Program-made: the position numbers and the translations under genes
Notes under the pieces: model-generated
What the model was told of the DNA's origin: nothing
Databases searched by the model: none
Seen by the model: only the letters and a program-made list of their open reading frames with translations
In this document: positions 1 through 12,375 of the stretch, in pieces
Numbering within the stretch: position 1 is the first letter of the stretch
How the letters are laid out: the number at the start of each line of letters is the position of its first letter
Assembly (NCBI RefSeq): GCF_005239225.2
Contig: NC_133287.1
Location: 5,747,493-5,811,492, forward strand
From: Populus alba
Lineage: Eukaryota; Streptophyta; Magnoliopsida; Malpighiales; Salicaceae
DNA length: 64,000 nucleotides
Direction: 5' to 3'

Positions 1-1744
1 AACAGTTGGATTGAAAGCTATACTTGTTAGCATAAAATTATGCATTAAAAAAAAAATAAACTCAAAACCGCTTCTAATATCCTTGAATGATAAGGAAACC
101 TTCCAAAAAAAATTGTTACCGCCACTTAGTTTTCTAGTAGGATATGAACTTCTTGTTAACTTTATTTCTACATTAGATAAGAATTTTTGAGTTGTCAAAC
201 TTATCTAATATAAACTCCTTTTACTGCAATAAATGTTTTCATACACAATAAGGACTCTTCTAAACTGATATCTATTGTAGATGGATCAGGTTCCTCTTAC
301 AAATAGATTAAATTGATTAAGGTCGTATCATCACTTGTTGTAGCCTCTTGTAAATTTAACTTGGCTCATATGCTCTAAATATGTTTATTAAATGCATCAG
401 TGAGTTATTTTTTCCTTGATCACGTAAATGGTCTAATTGGCACTTTTAATTGATCATTTGGTGTAGTAGGCTATGTTATGGACTGATCCACATCATTTTA
501 AATTTGAATTTTTTTTTTTTAATTTCACTCTTTTTCATTTTTTTTCTTTCAGATTTGATACTCATTCTTTTTAATACTATTTTATTTTGCTTTGGTAAAT
601 ATTTTAGATTAAGAAAAAAATTTATGGTTTCATTCATCAACATTAAAATGATAAGGAATATAACTTCTTAATTGAACCCGAATCTATTATTTCACAGGTT
701 ACAAGTTTAAAAATTTAACTCATGTTTAAAATATTCACCTCAGTCAATTATTATGGGTTAAAATAGTTAAATTTACCATTTTGTTCTTTAAAAGATTTCT
801 CACTCGTCCTTTTTCAATTACTATGTACTCATCCTCTTTCAATTATTATGGATTAGTCTTTTTGAATTGGCTGAGCCTACTAGTATCTTCTTATAACTTT
901 TTTGCTTCATTAAATTATTAAAATACTCTTAAAAGCAAAACAACACTTAGCTTGGGTCTTGGATTTTTTTAAATTCACTTTTCAGTGTACAGTGTAATTA
1001 CTATATTGCTTTGTAAATCAATTTATAAACAAACTTGATTTTAAAGGCTTATTCTTCATCTTATATTGCTTTTTTATTATTAGTATCATATGGACTTATA
1101 GGCAAGTTGGTCTTTTAATTAATATCAATAATAATTAAAAAAAATGTTGATGATTGTTTTTTAAGCCTTTTTTTAAATTTAGAATTTCTTCTACTTTCGG
1201 CCTTAATATTTAGTTCCTTATAATTAAGCTTTCAATATAAATTTCATTTTTGTATTACCATCTCATATCTCATATTGCGAGTTTTGTAAGTTAACAATAG
1301 TTGATCTAGCTTGATTCAATATGTTGTCGTATCAATATTTTTTAAAATATATATATATATATATTATCTAATATATCAATATTTAAGTATTTTATAAGTA
1401 TTCAGCTGATATACATCAATTTTTTAACTTTTTAATATCTTTATATTATTTTAAGGTTGAAAAAAAATAATCTGATATACGTCATAGCATTGGTAAAAAA
1501 AAAAAAAAAAAAACCTAATGTAGTCTAATATTTCACACCTTGTTAGTGAGAATTGCCAAGATTTGAGGTGGACGTTTAAGGTAAAGTTATATTTTTTTTT
1601 CAAAATCATGTGGTTTACACTGAAACCCAACGTAAAACGTAACTAAATTGAACCTAAACACAAAACTAATAGTACTTAAGACACAAGTAATAGTACAAAA
1701 GTAAAAGTAAATTAAATTGGAATGAATTAATTAATAAACTTAAG
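1..1744. other. AT-rich intergenic DNA
   Basis: I see no gene here. The stretch is strongly AT-rich, with a short TA run near 1349-1364 and an A-run near 1495-1513. The one open frame (450-671) encodes a Phe/Ile/Leu-rich peptide typical of T-rich noncoding DNA. Confidence 0.7.
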
Positions 1745-1981
1745 TTGTTGATTGTCGCATGCAGTCCTTTCCATGGTTCATGTGCTCACGTGAATCCGGA
1801 TTCCACAAACGAGAAGATAAGAAGGGAAGAACTTGAGCAAGTAGCAGACAAGAATTTGATACTATATATTGCCTCAATCCTCAAATGGACAGGGAGATGT
1901 CAAGCAGAAATGGACAAGACAGCTTTGAAATATCAGAAAATAAAGGTAGCTGTAGCTTACATATCAGACAAAACCAGTTAA
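1745..1981 (+). other. Possible coding fragment, unrecognised
   Basis: This frame stays open for 78 codons in locally GC-richer DNA, ending with a TAA at 1979-1981. It has no in-frame ATG near its 5' end, and a possible splice acceptor (GCATGCAG) lies near 1755-1762. The peptide is mixed and charged (for example RREELEQVADKNL and KWTGRCQAEMDK), unlike the low-complexity frames nearby. I recognise no domain. It could be a terminal exon, a captured gene fragment or chance. A CACGTG G-box-like hexamer lies inside it. Confidence 0.2.
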
Positions 1982-2242
1982 AGTGGCTTGAGGAAAGGTA
2001 GAACTGCTAGAATCCAATATCCATGCCTCCCCTTCTTGCCTTTTTATGTTTATGCATGAGAATTTGTGAAGTGGGCAGGGCTTGTCATGATTCACCATAC
2101 AGGCACCGGGGCAGCAGCCAGTAGGCACCTTATGCTTGGCTTATTTAGCCAAAGAGAATAAACCATAACATTATATAATCATTCTCCAGTACTTTTATTG
2201 TCCATCTGCTTTGCTATTGGCTTTACTGGTCACGAAAAGATA

Positions 2243-2632
2243 TTAGGGATGATAAGTGGTAATCACGGGGTTGAATTCCTTCGCATTTATTCTTTGTTTA
2301 CTATTTATTGAATTAAAAATTTTAGATATTTATATATAAATTATTTATTGGGTTTCGGGTATTTATATTAGTATTATATATATACATGTTTTTATGTCAA
2401 TATTAAGATCTATTTTTATTTTTATTAAAAAAAATCTAAATATTCTATAAATATATCCATATAATATAAAGATATATTTTGGGTTAGGGTTGGACAAGTT
2501 TTGGGTCGGATTTGACAATATCAATACCTTATCTATTATTAACCTAATAAGATAATTATTCAAAAAATACTTACTTATTTGGGTTAGATTGGATGAATAT
2601 CAATCGGTTTGATATTAAATTGTAATCCCTAA
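2243..2632. mobile_element. MITE-like element with TTAGGGAT termini
   Basis: The block starts with TTAGGGAT (2243-2250) and ends with its inverse ATCCCTAA (2625-2632), enclosing about 390 bp of AT-rich sequence with no coding capacity. Related sequence starting AGGGATGATAA occurs near 14541 and similar GATA/GGGTA-rich text near 17640. Short termini and no coding content fit a non-autonomous hAT-type element. I could not find a clean 8-bp target duplication, so the class is an inference. Confidence 0.5.
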
Positions 2633-2784
2633 ATGATACTCAATTTATTTATTTATTCTTTTTAATCAATATATGCAATCAATTGAAGTATGGATTTAGC
2701 TGAGAATAAAAGCTTTAGTTAGGTTATACATGAAAGGGGCTCAACCACACTAACCCAATTTCAAGAAATTATCAAGTTTAATTT

Positions 2785-2955
2785 TAAGGGATATAACTTG
2801 ACTGGTTAGGCGTTCTCGGTTTGTTTTCTATAGATCATTAGTTCAAGTTTCAGAAATCTCATGATCACTAGAAACTTATATAGTCGTTAATTTTAAAGCT
2901 TGTAAGATTAGTCGATGTATGCGTAAGATGACTTAAACACCCAAGTTAATCAAAT
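2785..2955 (+). mobile_element. tRNA-derived SINE copy (degraded)
   Basis: An A-box-like segment (about 2794-2810, ACTTGACTGGTTA) is followed by a B-box-like GTTCAAGTTTC (2841-2851). A body containing CTTATATAGTCGTTAA and a 3' part with GCGTAAGATGACTTAAACACCC come next. The same body recurs at 38228-38415 and 38466-38600 (same strand) and at 58660-58815 (opposite strand). The Pol III box layout and dispersed copies support a SINE. Similarity to Salicaceae SINE families is from memory. Confidence 0.6.
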
Positions 2956-5667
2956 TTGGCAACTATGACTCATATGAATAAGAAACTTGGGAAAACTCGA
3001 CAAAGATAATAAGAAACTTGGGAAAACCATTTAACCTTGAATATATATATATATATAATCAGAGTAGGAATTGTCGAGGGCAGAGGATTTGTTTTAAGTG
3101 GAAAGGCTGTTTTGAAAGGATGGCATGATAATGAAGTAGAGAAGAACGATGTGAAGAATAAAACACCAATTGCTTTACAGTGTCAGAGCATGTGACCTAC
3201 GGCAACTAGCAAGATGCGAGACAGTGAAATCAAACGAGAGGCCCGTGAACTCTCTGCGTTTATGCACGCTGATTCTATATGCATTGACTGACTCAACCAC
3301 TGAATCTGACTTGCTACAAACCAATTCCCACGCCCATTTCCAAGCAACAATTCGAATCCAACAATGGAGTTTCTTTTTAAAAAAAAAAAAAAAAAAGAGG
3401 AAATTAAGAAGTCGAAGCTGACACCCGCGACTCACTTATGCTTTCATTAAAAAAAATGTGGATGAGGCAATTTCTTCATCATCTTAACTCTCTTCCCAGA
3501 AACAATCAACTCAACAAATTATATTCAATAAACTTAGTTCATAAGATAAGGTGAGTTCAGCTTTATATATATACAAAAACTCATTCTAATTCATAAGATA
3601 GGAATTTAACAACACATGGATAATTCAATAAGTTTAATATCTAATTAAATTCCCAACTTATATATCTAATATAAATGTTCTACATACAAAAGTTCAAAAT
3701 TTATTTATAAATCAAGTGTTGTGGGACAAGGTAATGAACACGTTACTTTTTTTTTTAATTTGACATTGATGGATCATTTTCGCACAACACTTGACATCTA
3801 ATTAAATTTTGGAATTTTGAATTATTGTTGTAGCATATTTATGTTAGAATGGTTGATAATTTGATTTAATCTACAAGATACTAAACTTACATATCCATAT
3901 ATTTCATAATTATTATATCTTATAAATTAATAGTTTATTTAATTGATAGTTTTTTTTTTTTTTTTAAAAAAAAAAAAAAGTCCTGGTTGGAGCCCACACC
4001 TTTCCACTAATATATTCCCAAAACAGATTTTTCTTGTCCCGAATCGATGTCTTCAGGTATTCGCTAATCCCGATCTTCTTGTCTTCAGGTATTTGATAAT
4101 CCCGATCTTATTCTCACTTTTATTGTAGTAAATATTGTATGTGCTCAAAAAATAATGAGAATTAGTGGAAAAAAAATAAATACGAGGATCAAGTTTTAGG
4201 TCACTTTCTTAGATTCAAAACTACAAGACATGAATTACAGAAATATGATAAAATTACCGGGGTTGTTGATGCATTTTCATCCTACTCTCCAATATTGCAT
4301 ATAATTTTTAAGCCTTAAGACGAAGTACTTTGAGCATATGAATTTGTGTTTAATTTGTCTGAACCTAATTCTTTTACGTCTAAATATTTTTATAAATTTA
4401 TTCTATTAAAAAAAAAAGTTTTTTTTACTGGCTCATATAAATAAGCCAAGGCACGGGAGCCTAGGCCCACTTCTGTGGGTTATCAATTTTTTTTTTTTAT
4501 TGGTTGTTGTCCACTTTGTTTTTAAGAAAATAATCATAAGATGACATGTCATAAAATAATCATATATTGGTGAAAATTTGGCCACATGAGTATTGTTATC
4601 GACTTCTAGACTTCAAAAAATTTATTTTCACGTATTTCTTAATCAAAAACATCTAAGAAAAACACATTGAAACCTAAATAAACTTATTTTTAGTTTTAAA
4701 CCAATATTTAATTTGTTAAAAAAAAAAAAAAACTTAATTTAAAAAAATTTCCAAGACGTGATCTATTTTTCTATAGAAAAAAAAAATATATTTAAATAAA
4801 ATTTTTATTATCAAATAAAATTTATTGACAATAAAAATTATCAATTTCACCGTCAAAAACAAATTTTAATTTGGAAACTCTCTCTTCTCTTTCTAAACTA
4901 AAAAGACAAAACGGAAACTTGGCAAAATCTCAAGGTATTGACACAATTTTTTTAAAAGGCTTCCCCTTCTTTTTCTATTTTAATTTTAATCCTTTTATTT
5001 TTTATTTTTTCAAACAATAAAATCAAATTAATTTTTTTATGAAATTGAGTACCAATCCAATGACAAGATTCTCTTTTAGAACAAAATAAGCACATAAAAA
5101 ATAAATTGAAACAAATCACAAAACTCAATTCTCAATATACACAACATTTAAGAATCAAATTAAAAAAAAAAAAGTGGATTTAAAACAACGCTAAGTATAT
5201 AAAAAGTGAATCAAAGTAATTTATCAACTTTTAAATCTCAATCAACACAATATTAAATAATAAAATTTTTAAAAAATGAATAACAAAAAGAAAAAAAAAA
5301 TGGTAAACCCTGTGCTAATGCATACTGTTTTGCCTCACAAGCTATAAGGATTCCCTTATCCCTATTAGTGTATTTTTTTAAAAAAAAAAAAAAATTATTT
5401 TAGTTTGCCCAAAAATGTCATGAAATGAAAAGCTGCTGATATGAAAAAAGTGACTCTCCTTAATTTGGAATTGGCCTTTTAATTATTATTTTTACCTATC
5501 TACCTGCCGTTTCACTTCCCAATATCATGTGAGAGAAGATCATCCATTACATAGCTAGCTTGGCAATCCGATATCCTAAACATATCCCCTTGACCTCTCC
5601 ATTTCTGCTACAAGCGTCAAGCTGCTCTCAGTTACTAAAGATTTAATAAACAGAGATACAGAGAGAG
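2956..5667. other. Intergenic region upstream of HLH/ACT-like gene
   Basis: Mostly AT-rich DNA with A-runs. The segment about 3100-3420 is locally richer in GC and has overlapping frames on both strands, but neither product is recognisable. A T16/A14 palindromic homopolymer junction lies at about 3950-3979. The last 150 bases (about 5520-5667) have the CT-rich, gene-proximal look of a promoter or 5' UTR. Confidence 0.6.
4048..4111. repeat. Two-copy 32-bp tandem repeat
   Basis: Units at 4048-4079 and 4080-4111 both start TGTCTTCAGGTATT and both contain AATCCCGATCTT. They differ at a few bases. The repeat is noncoding and its function is unknown. Confidence 0.8.
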
Positions 5668-6347
5668 ATGGTGGCTAGGTTGCAAAGGAGAGCAGCAATG
5701 GGCAGAAGGCTCCACGTTCTAAGAACCCTCACCTGCTCCAAATCCGTAAGATGCTAAATCAATATTCTCTTCTTTCAAATATTGTATTGTCAAAAAAAAA
5801 ATACAATATGCTAAATCAATATTCTCTTCTTTCAAATAAAATCGGTGCTTGTTTCTGGTGTAGGTGCAAAGGAAGTCTGTCATCATGGAGGCTCTTCTGT
5901 ACATTTACAAGCTCAAGCTCAAACTGGAGGCAATAAAAAGGGAACTTGCAAACTTAGTTGCTATAAAAAGAGAGTACTTAAGTCTAATGAAGCAACTCCC
6001 GTTGCCTAAGGTCAACTCTCTTTCTCTCCCTCTGGTTATTTCATTTTTTCCCGTTCTTTTCTTTGCACTTACTGTACGTGGCATTGTTGATTTATTTTCA
6101 GAAGGAGGTCAAGGTAGAGAAGGCTGAGCAAGGACTTCTAGTAAGGGTGACATGCGAGAAGGGAGGAGATAAACTAGTTTCAATCTTGGAGGTCTTCGAA
6201 GAAATGGGCCTTGTTATATTGAATGCTAGGGTCTCGAGCAATTTGTACTTCGCTATGGAAGCCATTGTTGTAGCTGATCAAGAACAGCATGCTCTGCATG
6301 TGAAAAGTATTACTCAAGCGGTTACTAAGGCCATTGAAAGACAATAG
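5668..6347 (+). CDS. Atypical HLH / ACT-like domain regulator
   Basis: Three exons: 5668-5745, 5864-6010 and 6102-6347 (stop TAG), all phase 0 with GT..AG introns, giving 156 aa. Residues 1-60 form a helix-loop-helix-like region: helix 1 around RRAAMGRRLHVLRTL, a short loop, then helix 2 around KSVIMEALLYIYKLKLKLE. The conserved Glu and His of a DNA-contacting basic region are missing, so direct E-box binding is unlikely. Residues about 76-150 (for example GLLVRVTCEKGGDKLVSILE and VFEEMGLVILNARVSS) match an ACT-like dimerisation domain of plant bHLH proteins. Length and layout resemble the short Arabidopsis proteins AT2G40435 and AT3G56220, from memory. Likely a nuclear partner of other bHLH factors, but no partner can be read from the sequence. 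The 3' flank has a 32-base A-run (6481-6512). The start ATG is preceded by a GA-rich leader. Confidence 0.85.
5751..5837 (+). repeat. 30-bp direct repeat inside intron 1
   Basis: An identical 30-base segment (beginning ATGCTAAATCAATATTC) occurs at 5751-5780 and 5808-5837 in the 118-bp first intron of the HLH/ACT-like gene. The spacer contains ATATTGTAT and ATACAATAT arms around an A-run. The second copy supplies the CT-rich tract before the acceptor AG at 5862-5863. This looks like a recent 57-bp tandem duplication. Confidence 0.9.
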
Positions 6348-6480
6348 GTGAATCATCAGGGAACACGGAGTGCTGAAGCATATGCCTTGATTTTCCTGTT
6401 GTTAATAACTCCAAGTAATCTAATTGTTGGATTTATTGCTGTCTTGCAGAACTATATATGTGTGTTGCTTGTTTCATATG

Positions 6481-6516
<36 letters not shown>

Positions 6517-9500
6517 GAAGAAAAAGAAGTCTTATAGTTTGTCTGGCATTCATGTTAATCTTTTCCCCGAAAATGTCTCAGATCTTAACCTTTCCTTTGT
6601 AACAAAAAGAAATTTACCTTATATATTTTTGTTTATGTTACATCTTTTATTTTTTTTCTTTTTTTATGAGAAAGGAAGATAACAAAAAGAAAAACCTTGC
6701 CTATTTAATTACACTTCTTTGATTCAATACATACTCACATATTTCAGACAAAAAAAAATAAATCAGAAGGAGATTCAAGTTCGGTGTGTAGTAGTTATTG
6801 TTTTAAAATATGTTTTACTTGTAAATATATAAAAATAATTTTTTTATTTATTTTTTAAGAATGATTTTTTACATCATCCAAAAACATTAAAAATTAATTT
6901 TAAAAAAAATCAAACTTTTAAAAAACACCATTAAAAAGTTAAAAAGAGGTGAAACATTATCCTATGTAGTTCAAGACTTACCGTCCTAAGGGGACAGCTC
7001 CTTTGTTAAGATCTAACCCCCAAGGCTTATATGGCTTACCATTAATGAATAAAAACTATATAATTCAATTTGAAAAATATGCTTGAAATGGCTAAGTATT
7101 TGTCCAAAAAACAAAAACATTGCATAAGAAAAGGAATCATTTTCTGGACTTAATTCAGAATATGAGTCTCATTAAGAGGAGGTCTCCCCCCATAGGCACA
7201 TAAAGTCCCTAATTTAGGCACAACAACTTGGAGGCTGCGTAGGGAATTGAATTCCAAAAATCCGACCGGAAAACATCCTTTTGGGAAAGATGTTATCTTA
7301 CTTTTGCTAGGGATTGAGGAATACTTTACACTGGGATTAAAATTGGTTTCTATATTTTTTTATTATAATACCTCTATTTTTTTTTTTCTTTTTTAGTTTT
7401 GATCCCTCTATTGATCTACTTTGGATTGTTTTTTTTTAATGCAGTCCCTCTATTCAACATCTTTTCAATTTTCTGTTAATTCTTGACAAAGTTGCATAAA
7501 AAAGTGTCCAGCATTTCTCAAGTCACGACAGAAATATTTCACGATGAATTGGATGGAGAAGCGCATTGAAAATCTTCTTAAGCAGAAAAATGAACGAAAT
7601 TTTCTTCAAAAATTAAAGAAAATATAACCAAGCCAAATATATAATTAAAAGAAACCTAACACCACTTCACAAAATACTATAAATTTAATAGTTTTTTTTT
7701 TTTTTTAACTCCTGTCATTGAACCTTTTTTAATTTCGTTGTTCCATGTTGCTTTCTATGGCACAGCTACGGAGTCAAAAAAAAAGGGTCCTATCTTTTTT
7801 TCGATTCTCAATTTTGTGAAGAGAATTTCATTTAGTTATTTGGTGTTTCTTTTTTACTCTTGTCATTGATTTTTTTTAATTTAATTTTTTTATATTAATT
7901 TAGTCAAAAATTAAACTTGATAATTTATTTTATTTTATTTGGAGTTATCAAGATATCAAAAAATATCTTAGCATTTGATCGCTGTTAAATTTAGCAAAAA
8001 TAAATCTAATTTTATTGTTTGTAAATAATTTAAAATCAAGGGATCAAAATTGCTAGCAAGAGAAAGATACATGATTTTTTTATTACATTGTGCATTTAGC
8101 ACCTTTTTGAAGAATATTCTTTCCTTAGGTTTTTTTCCAATATCTTTTTTGATCCTTTTAGTTTAACAATTATACATTATATTCCAAAACTTCATTAATT
8201 TATATTTTAGTTCATGATTTTGAGAAAGGAAAAAAAATTCATCAAAGATAACAAGGAGAGATAAAGAGGTCGGTTGTCAGGTCTTCACAACTAAAAAAGT
8301 TTAATTTGGTGTCATTGGATTCTAATTAATATAAAAAAAAAATTATTTAGGTGTTTTTATCTCTAATATCATTATAAGAAGGAGATCCAACTCAGAGATT
8401 TTTTTTTGGGGTTTATTTTTGGGTTTTTTCTGATTTAATCTTATTTTAAGGTTTGATATAGATTTATTAAGTTTTATGAAGTGTTTTCAAGTATTGAAAA
8501 GGTTGAACGTGATTTTTTTTTTTTTTTTTAACCAGGATTGTGAAGCTCAATTTTTCCGACCACCTCAGTGGTTGGAGATGGTCAAGCAATGATGTATCAT
8601 CTACAATTATAGACGTCACATTGCTAGATATTTATTTTTCAAAAGGGCAAATGATGCATTTAGGGCTTCTTATTTATGGGCTATGCACATTGGTCTAAAC
8701 AGATCAGCACACTAGGCTTTTTTTTTTTCTTTTTTTTTTTTATTGTCTTTCCCAACAATTTAGATGTGATTTTCTTTAAAAAATAACAAATTACAAATTT
8801 CTTATGTATACTATTTTACTAAATTCTTAAATTAATTAAGAATATATTTAGATACTGTTTTATGTAGTACCACTCAATTTTTCTTTGTTTTTTAATGAGA
8901 TTATAAAAATATATTTTTTTATATTAGCAAGTGTTTTTAATTTTATTCAATAAACTTATTATTACGAGTATTTATTTTTATTATTATATAATTAAATAAA
9001 TAAAATCTTTTTAAAAATAAAGTTATTAAACTTAATTAATTTTTTAATTTTTAATTTTATTTAACATAAATTAATTTAATATATCATCATTTTAATATTT
9101 TTAAAAAATATATCATTTTCCTTTTAAAAAAATAATTTATTTGTATCGTGCAAACTAGTGTAAGTCGAAGGAGCACGAAAGTCATTGGAATCGTCAAAGC
9201 AAACTGTATTGTACCCGTCATAATTGCTTATCTGATTTTCTTCTTTCGGTGAATATTCAGCAAGATTGACCGCCATTCATTGCCGGTTGCTATTTAAAAA
9301 AAAAAAAAAAAAAAAGAGTTTCATATTTTCTGTAAACAGTTTGATTAATATGTTAATTATTACCCTTCTGTATTTCTATCTCTCAACTTATGCTCTCTCT
9401 TTTTTTTCTTATCCTTTATCTCCTAACCTCTCTTTATCTGTATCTCTCAGACTTTGTAAAGGACTTAAACACTCAAGTTTAAATTTGGTCCCTCTTTTTT

Positions 9501-10007
9501 TTCTTGATTTCCATTTCACTCCCTAATTATCAATTATCAATTTTCTCATTTTTTTATTATTTCAATTAAATCAAAAAAAACAGTTATGACAAGTTTTCTC
9601 TAATTATGATAGCAGCTACAACTTTAAAAGCAGCTAAACTAACTATTAAATAAAACAATTATTAGTAGTTTTATCTCCATCAAAGTGATAGTAAATTTGT
9701 GTTTTATACACAATGTAAAAAAAAAAAAAAGTTTCATTGTGATTTCTTTATGTTTACCTTAATGTTATTTAAAATTTAGTATTGGTGTTGGTGTTTGTAA
9801 ATTAACCAAAAAAAATATAATTCACATTTGTTTCATTCTTTTTCTTCTTAAAAGATTAAGTTTATATAATTGTTAAGCATTGAAAGGCAATACAAGCATC
9901 TTCTTAATAAAAATAAAAATAAAAATAAAATACTGCAAGTGTCTATTGAGTATTATTTTTTTTTCTTTTTATTTAGAATAATATTGAGTATTAAAACACA
10001 CATCATG
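6348..10007. other. Intergenic AT-rich region with old repeats
   Basis: No gene is supported. About 6795-6965 and 8825-9125 resemble the AT-rich MITE family seen intact at 33411-33622. About 7690-8630 looks like a dispersed repeat: text such as TCAAAATTGCTAGCAAGAG sits beside long T-runs, and it may be related to the A-rich block at 20740-21560 on the other strand. Open frames such as 9266-9526 are read through homopolymer runs and are not credible. Confidence 0.5.
6795..6965. mobile_element. AT-rich MITE remnant
   Basis: TTGTTTTAAAATATGTTTTA, then an ATATAAAAATAATTTTTTTA core, then ACATCATCCAAAAACATTAA. This order follows the same family pattern as 57276-57385, 57688-57850 and 59688-59840. 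The ends are blurred. Confidence 0.4.
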
Positions 10008-10512
10008 TGTTGTAACACTCTTTAAATAGTTTCTAAGATTGTTATTTTTCTTTACTCTACTAATCTAGCTTCTACAAGACATAAAACATATATATAAATC
10101 AACAACAAAAAAGAAAATTCAAATTACATTATTTGTCAATAGAAAATAACTTGAAGAAGTAGATTAAGACAAGGATCAATCCACTAGCTTTAAAATAATT
10201 TATTGCCTCCTCTCTAATGCTAGCTGTGTGATTGCAATATTGTTTCCAAAGCTTACTCAATCTCTTATTCTTGACAGCGCATAACCAAAAATAAACAACA
10301 AATCAAAATTTATATGTATTCTCTGTAAGAATTTTGACTGAAGGAATGTCAAAATTATAATAAACAACAAAAAGAGTTTTAGAAAAAAATAGAAGTTTTC
10401 TCCATTCTTAAAACCATGTCAAAATTGTCTATAATTTTAACGTACCTTTTAAAACCAAAAGATATAACTTCCTAATTTAAAAACACACAACTTTTTCATT
10501 CACACCTTAACA
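10008..10512 (-). repeat. 3' LTR of the copia element
   Basis: About 505 bp, collinear with 11829-12375. Shared blocks include the segment with TCTACAAGACATAAAACATA, the one with AAATAACTTGAAGAAGTAG and the one with TCTTATTCTTGACAG. On the element's own strand it is the downstream LTR. Confidence 0.8.
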
Positions 10513-11111
10513 ATTTCTCATATGAATGAAAATTATTTGAAGAGACGAAAATACAGAGTAACAAAGAAAAGTCGTTATACTAAGCAAGGTAGCTTTTAGC
10601 CTTGGACCTTTTCTAATGAAAACTATCAGACTCACTCGGCTAACCAGTGAACATAAGGTCTTAAACTATTTATTCTTTTGTGTGAAACTAGACAATAGAG
10701 ATCACAAGATTCCTTTTCTTACCATATTAGTTCTCACAATTCTGTTCATTTTGTCTTCGAATACGTTTTGTTTTTAAAAAGTGCTTTAGAGAATGTAGCA
10801 TTTTCAATTCTCATAAAAGTAAACTCATTTCACAATCACATGAGTGATTCCTATTAAAGAGTATCCTGCAATGCCTCACTTGAATTTCTCAATCTATAAG
10901 AACCATTAATTTTAACTTATCTTGTTTTTGCTACAAGTAGCACTTTTCATAATAATAATGAGTAAAAGTGCTACTTTTGAATTGATACATGATTCAATTA
11001 TTCTTTTAAACCTAGATCTTGAGATCTCTAGTCAACTAGGTTGAGTTGTCATCATGGGAATTCTTTAAATATAGGATTTAATCACATTCTCTTTTATGAT
11101 TTATTAACTTA

Positions 11112-11224
11112 CTCTATTGTTAAGAATTTTATTAGTGGATCCATGGTATTATCATCTAACTTTACATAGTCGATAAAGATAATCTCATTTGAGAGCAACT
11201 ATTTTACGGTAATATGTCTTTGAC
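11112..11224 (-). pseudogene. Copia RNase H C-terminus remnant
   Basis: Reading the minus strand from about 11224 gives CQRHITVK, a stop, LLSNEIIFIDYVKLDDNTMD, then PLIKFL. This matches the copia RNase H end pattern in which an RHI..R motif is followed by a short spacer, a (V/I)DYVKS segment and a DPLTKGL-like tail. An internal stop and substitutions show that it is dead. Confidence 0.75.
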
Positions 11225-11828
11225 AATTGTGTCAAGACTTATTGTTATATATAATATTTTATGCTCTACCAATTACAAATTAGTTATTGCAATGTATAAA
11301 AATTATCGACATAAGATTTTGTCCAACTTTGAATATTAACAAAAACATTTGAGAAGGTACTTTGTTTCTTTTTCATCATTGTCTAAAGTTATAAACTCAA
11401 ACTCCTTCATGGATATGGATATGTATGTTTATTTAAAGGATTTCTAAAAGGCTATAGCTCCTCTAATAGTAAAGATAAACCCATTTGTAGATTTTTAATA
11501 TGTAGTATTGAATATCTAATTAACATTTATGTACCCTTAAAGCACATCTAGATGTCTCATACAATGCATTCCATATTTTGTATTTTTTTATAATGGAGGA
11601 ACTCTAACCCTTTTTCTAGATACCATTACACTTTTATGTATTTATAGGATGGTGTTTGACCATTATATAACTCATTCAGTGTTTTGTCCAATTTTTTATA
11701 ATATGCTTTATGCACAATATAATTTACTGATAAAATATCCCCCTCCCCTCACAAGTTACGAGGTAATTTTGAACTTGTCAACACATAAACATAATAAAAA
11801 AAATGGACAAATTAAATTATTTTAAGAT

Positions 11829-12375
11829 TGTTGGAACACTTTTAATATTTCCTAAGACTGGCATTCATCTTTACTCTAATAATCTAGTTTCTACAAAACA
11901 TAAAACATACATATAAATCAACAAAAAAGAAAATTCAAATTACAACACTTGTCGATAGAAAATAAACTTGAAGAAATAGATTGAGGCAAGGATCAATCCT
12001 TTGACTTTAAAACAATTTATTGTCTACTTTCTATGCTAGTAGTGTGATTGCAATATTGTTTCCAATCCTTACTCAATCTCTTATTCTTGACAGTGCAACC
12101 AAGAATAAACAGCAAATAAAAATTTGTATGGTACTCTATTTAAGAATTTTGGTTGAAGAAATGTAAAAAAAAAAAAAAAAATAGAAAGATTAGAAGTTTT
12201 CTCCATTCTTAAAAGCATGTCAAAATTGTTTCTTTTTATAGACAATTATGATAGTTTAATTTTAACGTAGCTTTTAAAATAAAAAGATATAATTTTCTGA
12301 TTTAAACATAAACAAAAACTCTATTTCAATTAGAGTTTTAACATATATAATTTTTTTTTCATTCACACCCTAACA
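11829..12375 (-). repeat. 5' LTR of the copia element
   Basis: About 547 bp, slightly longer than its partner because of an A-run near 12165-12181 and small insertions. On the element's own strand it is the upstream LTR. The adjoining primer-binding site is no longer recognisable. Confidence 0.8.

Larger units (their letters stand above)
10008..12375 (-). mobile_element. Decayed Ty1/copia LTR retrotransposon
   Basis: Two direct repeats, 10008-10512 and 11829-12375, both begin TGTTG and end in a CATTCACACC(T/C)TAACA block, with TG...CA ends. They enclose 1316 bp. The minus strand of the interior carries a copia RNase H C-terminal remnant (about 11112-11224) broken by stops. Downstream of it, on the same strand, a degenerate purine stretch ATGAGAAAT abuts the LTR. 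The flanks TCATG (10003-10007) and ACATG (12376-12380) match at four of five bases, as expected of an aged target duplication. Most of gag-pol is deleted, so the element cannot move on its own. Confidence 0.85.

Noticed and set aside
450..671. 73-codon Phe/Ile-rich frame
   Set aside because: Its composition follows T-runs; no domain, no neighbouring exon signals.
3170..3435. Overlapping 83- and 86-codon frames on both strands
   Set aside because: Neither product is recognisable, and both run through a homopolymer that makes Lys or Phe runs.
6348..6602. 84-codon frame after the HLH/ACT-like stop codon
   Set aside because: It lies in the 3' UTR, crosses a 32-base A-run and has no coding character.
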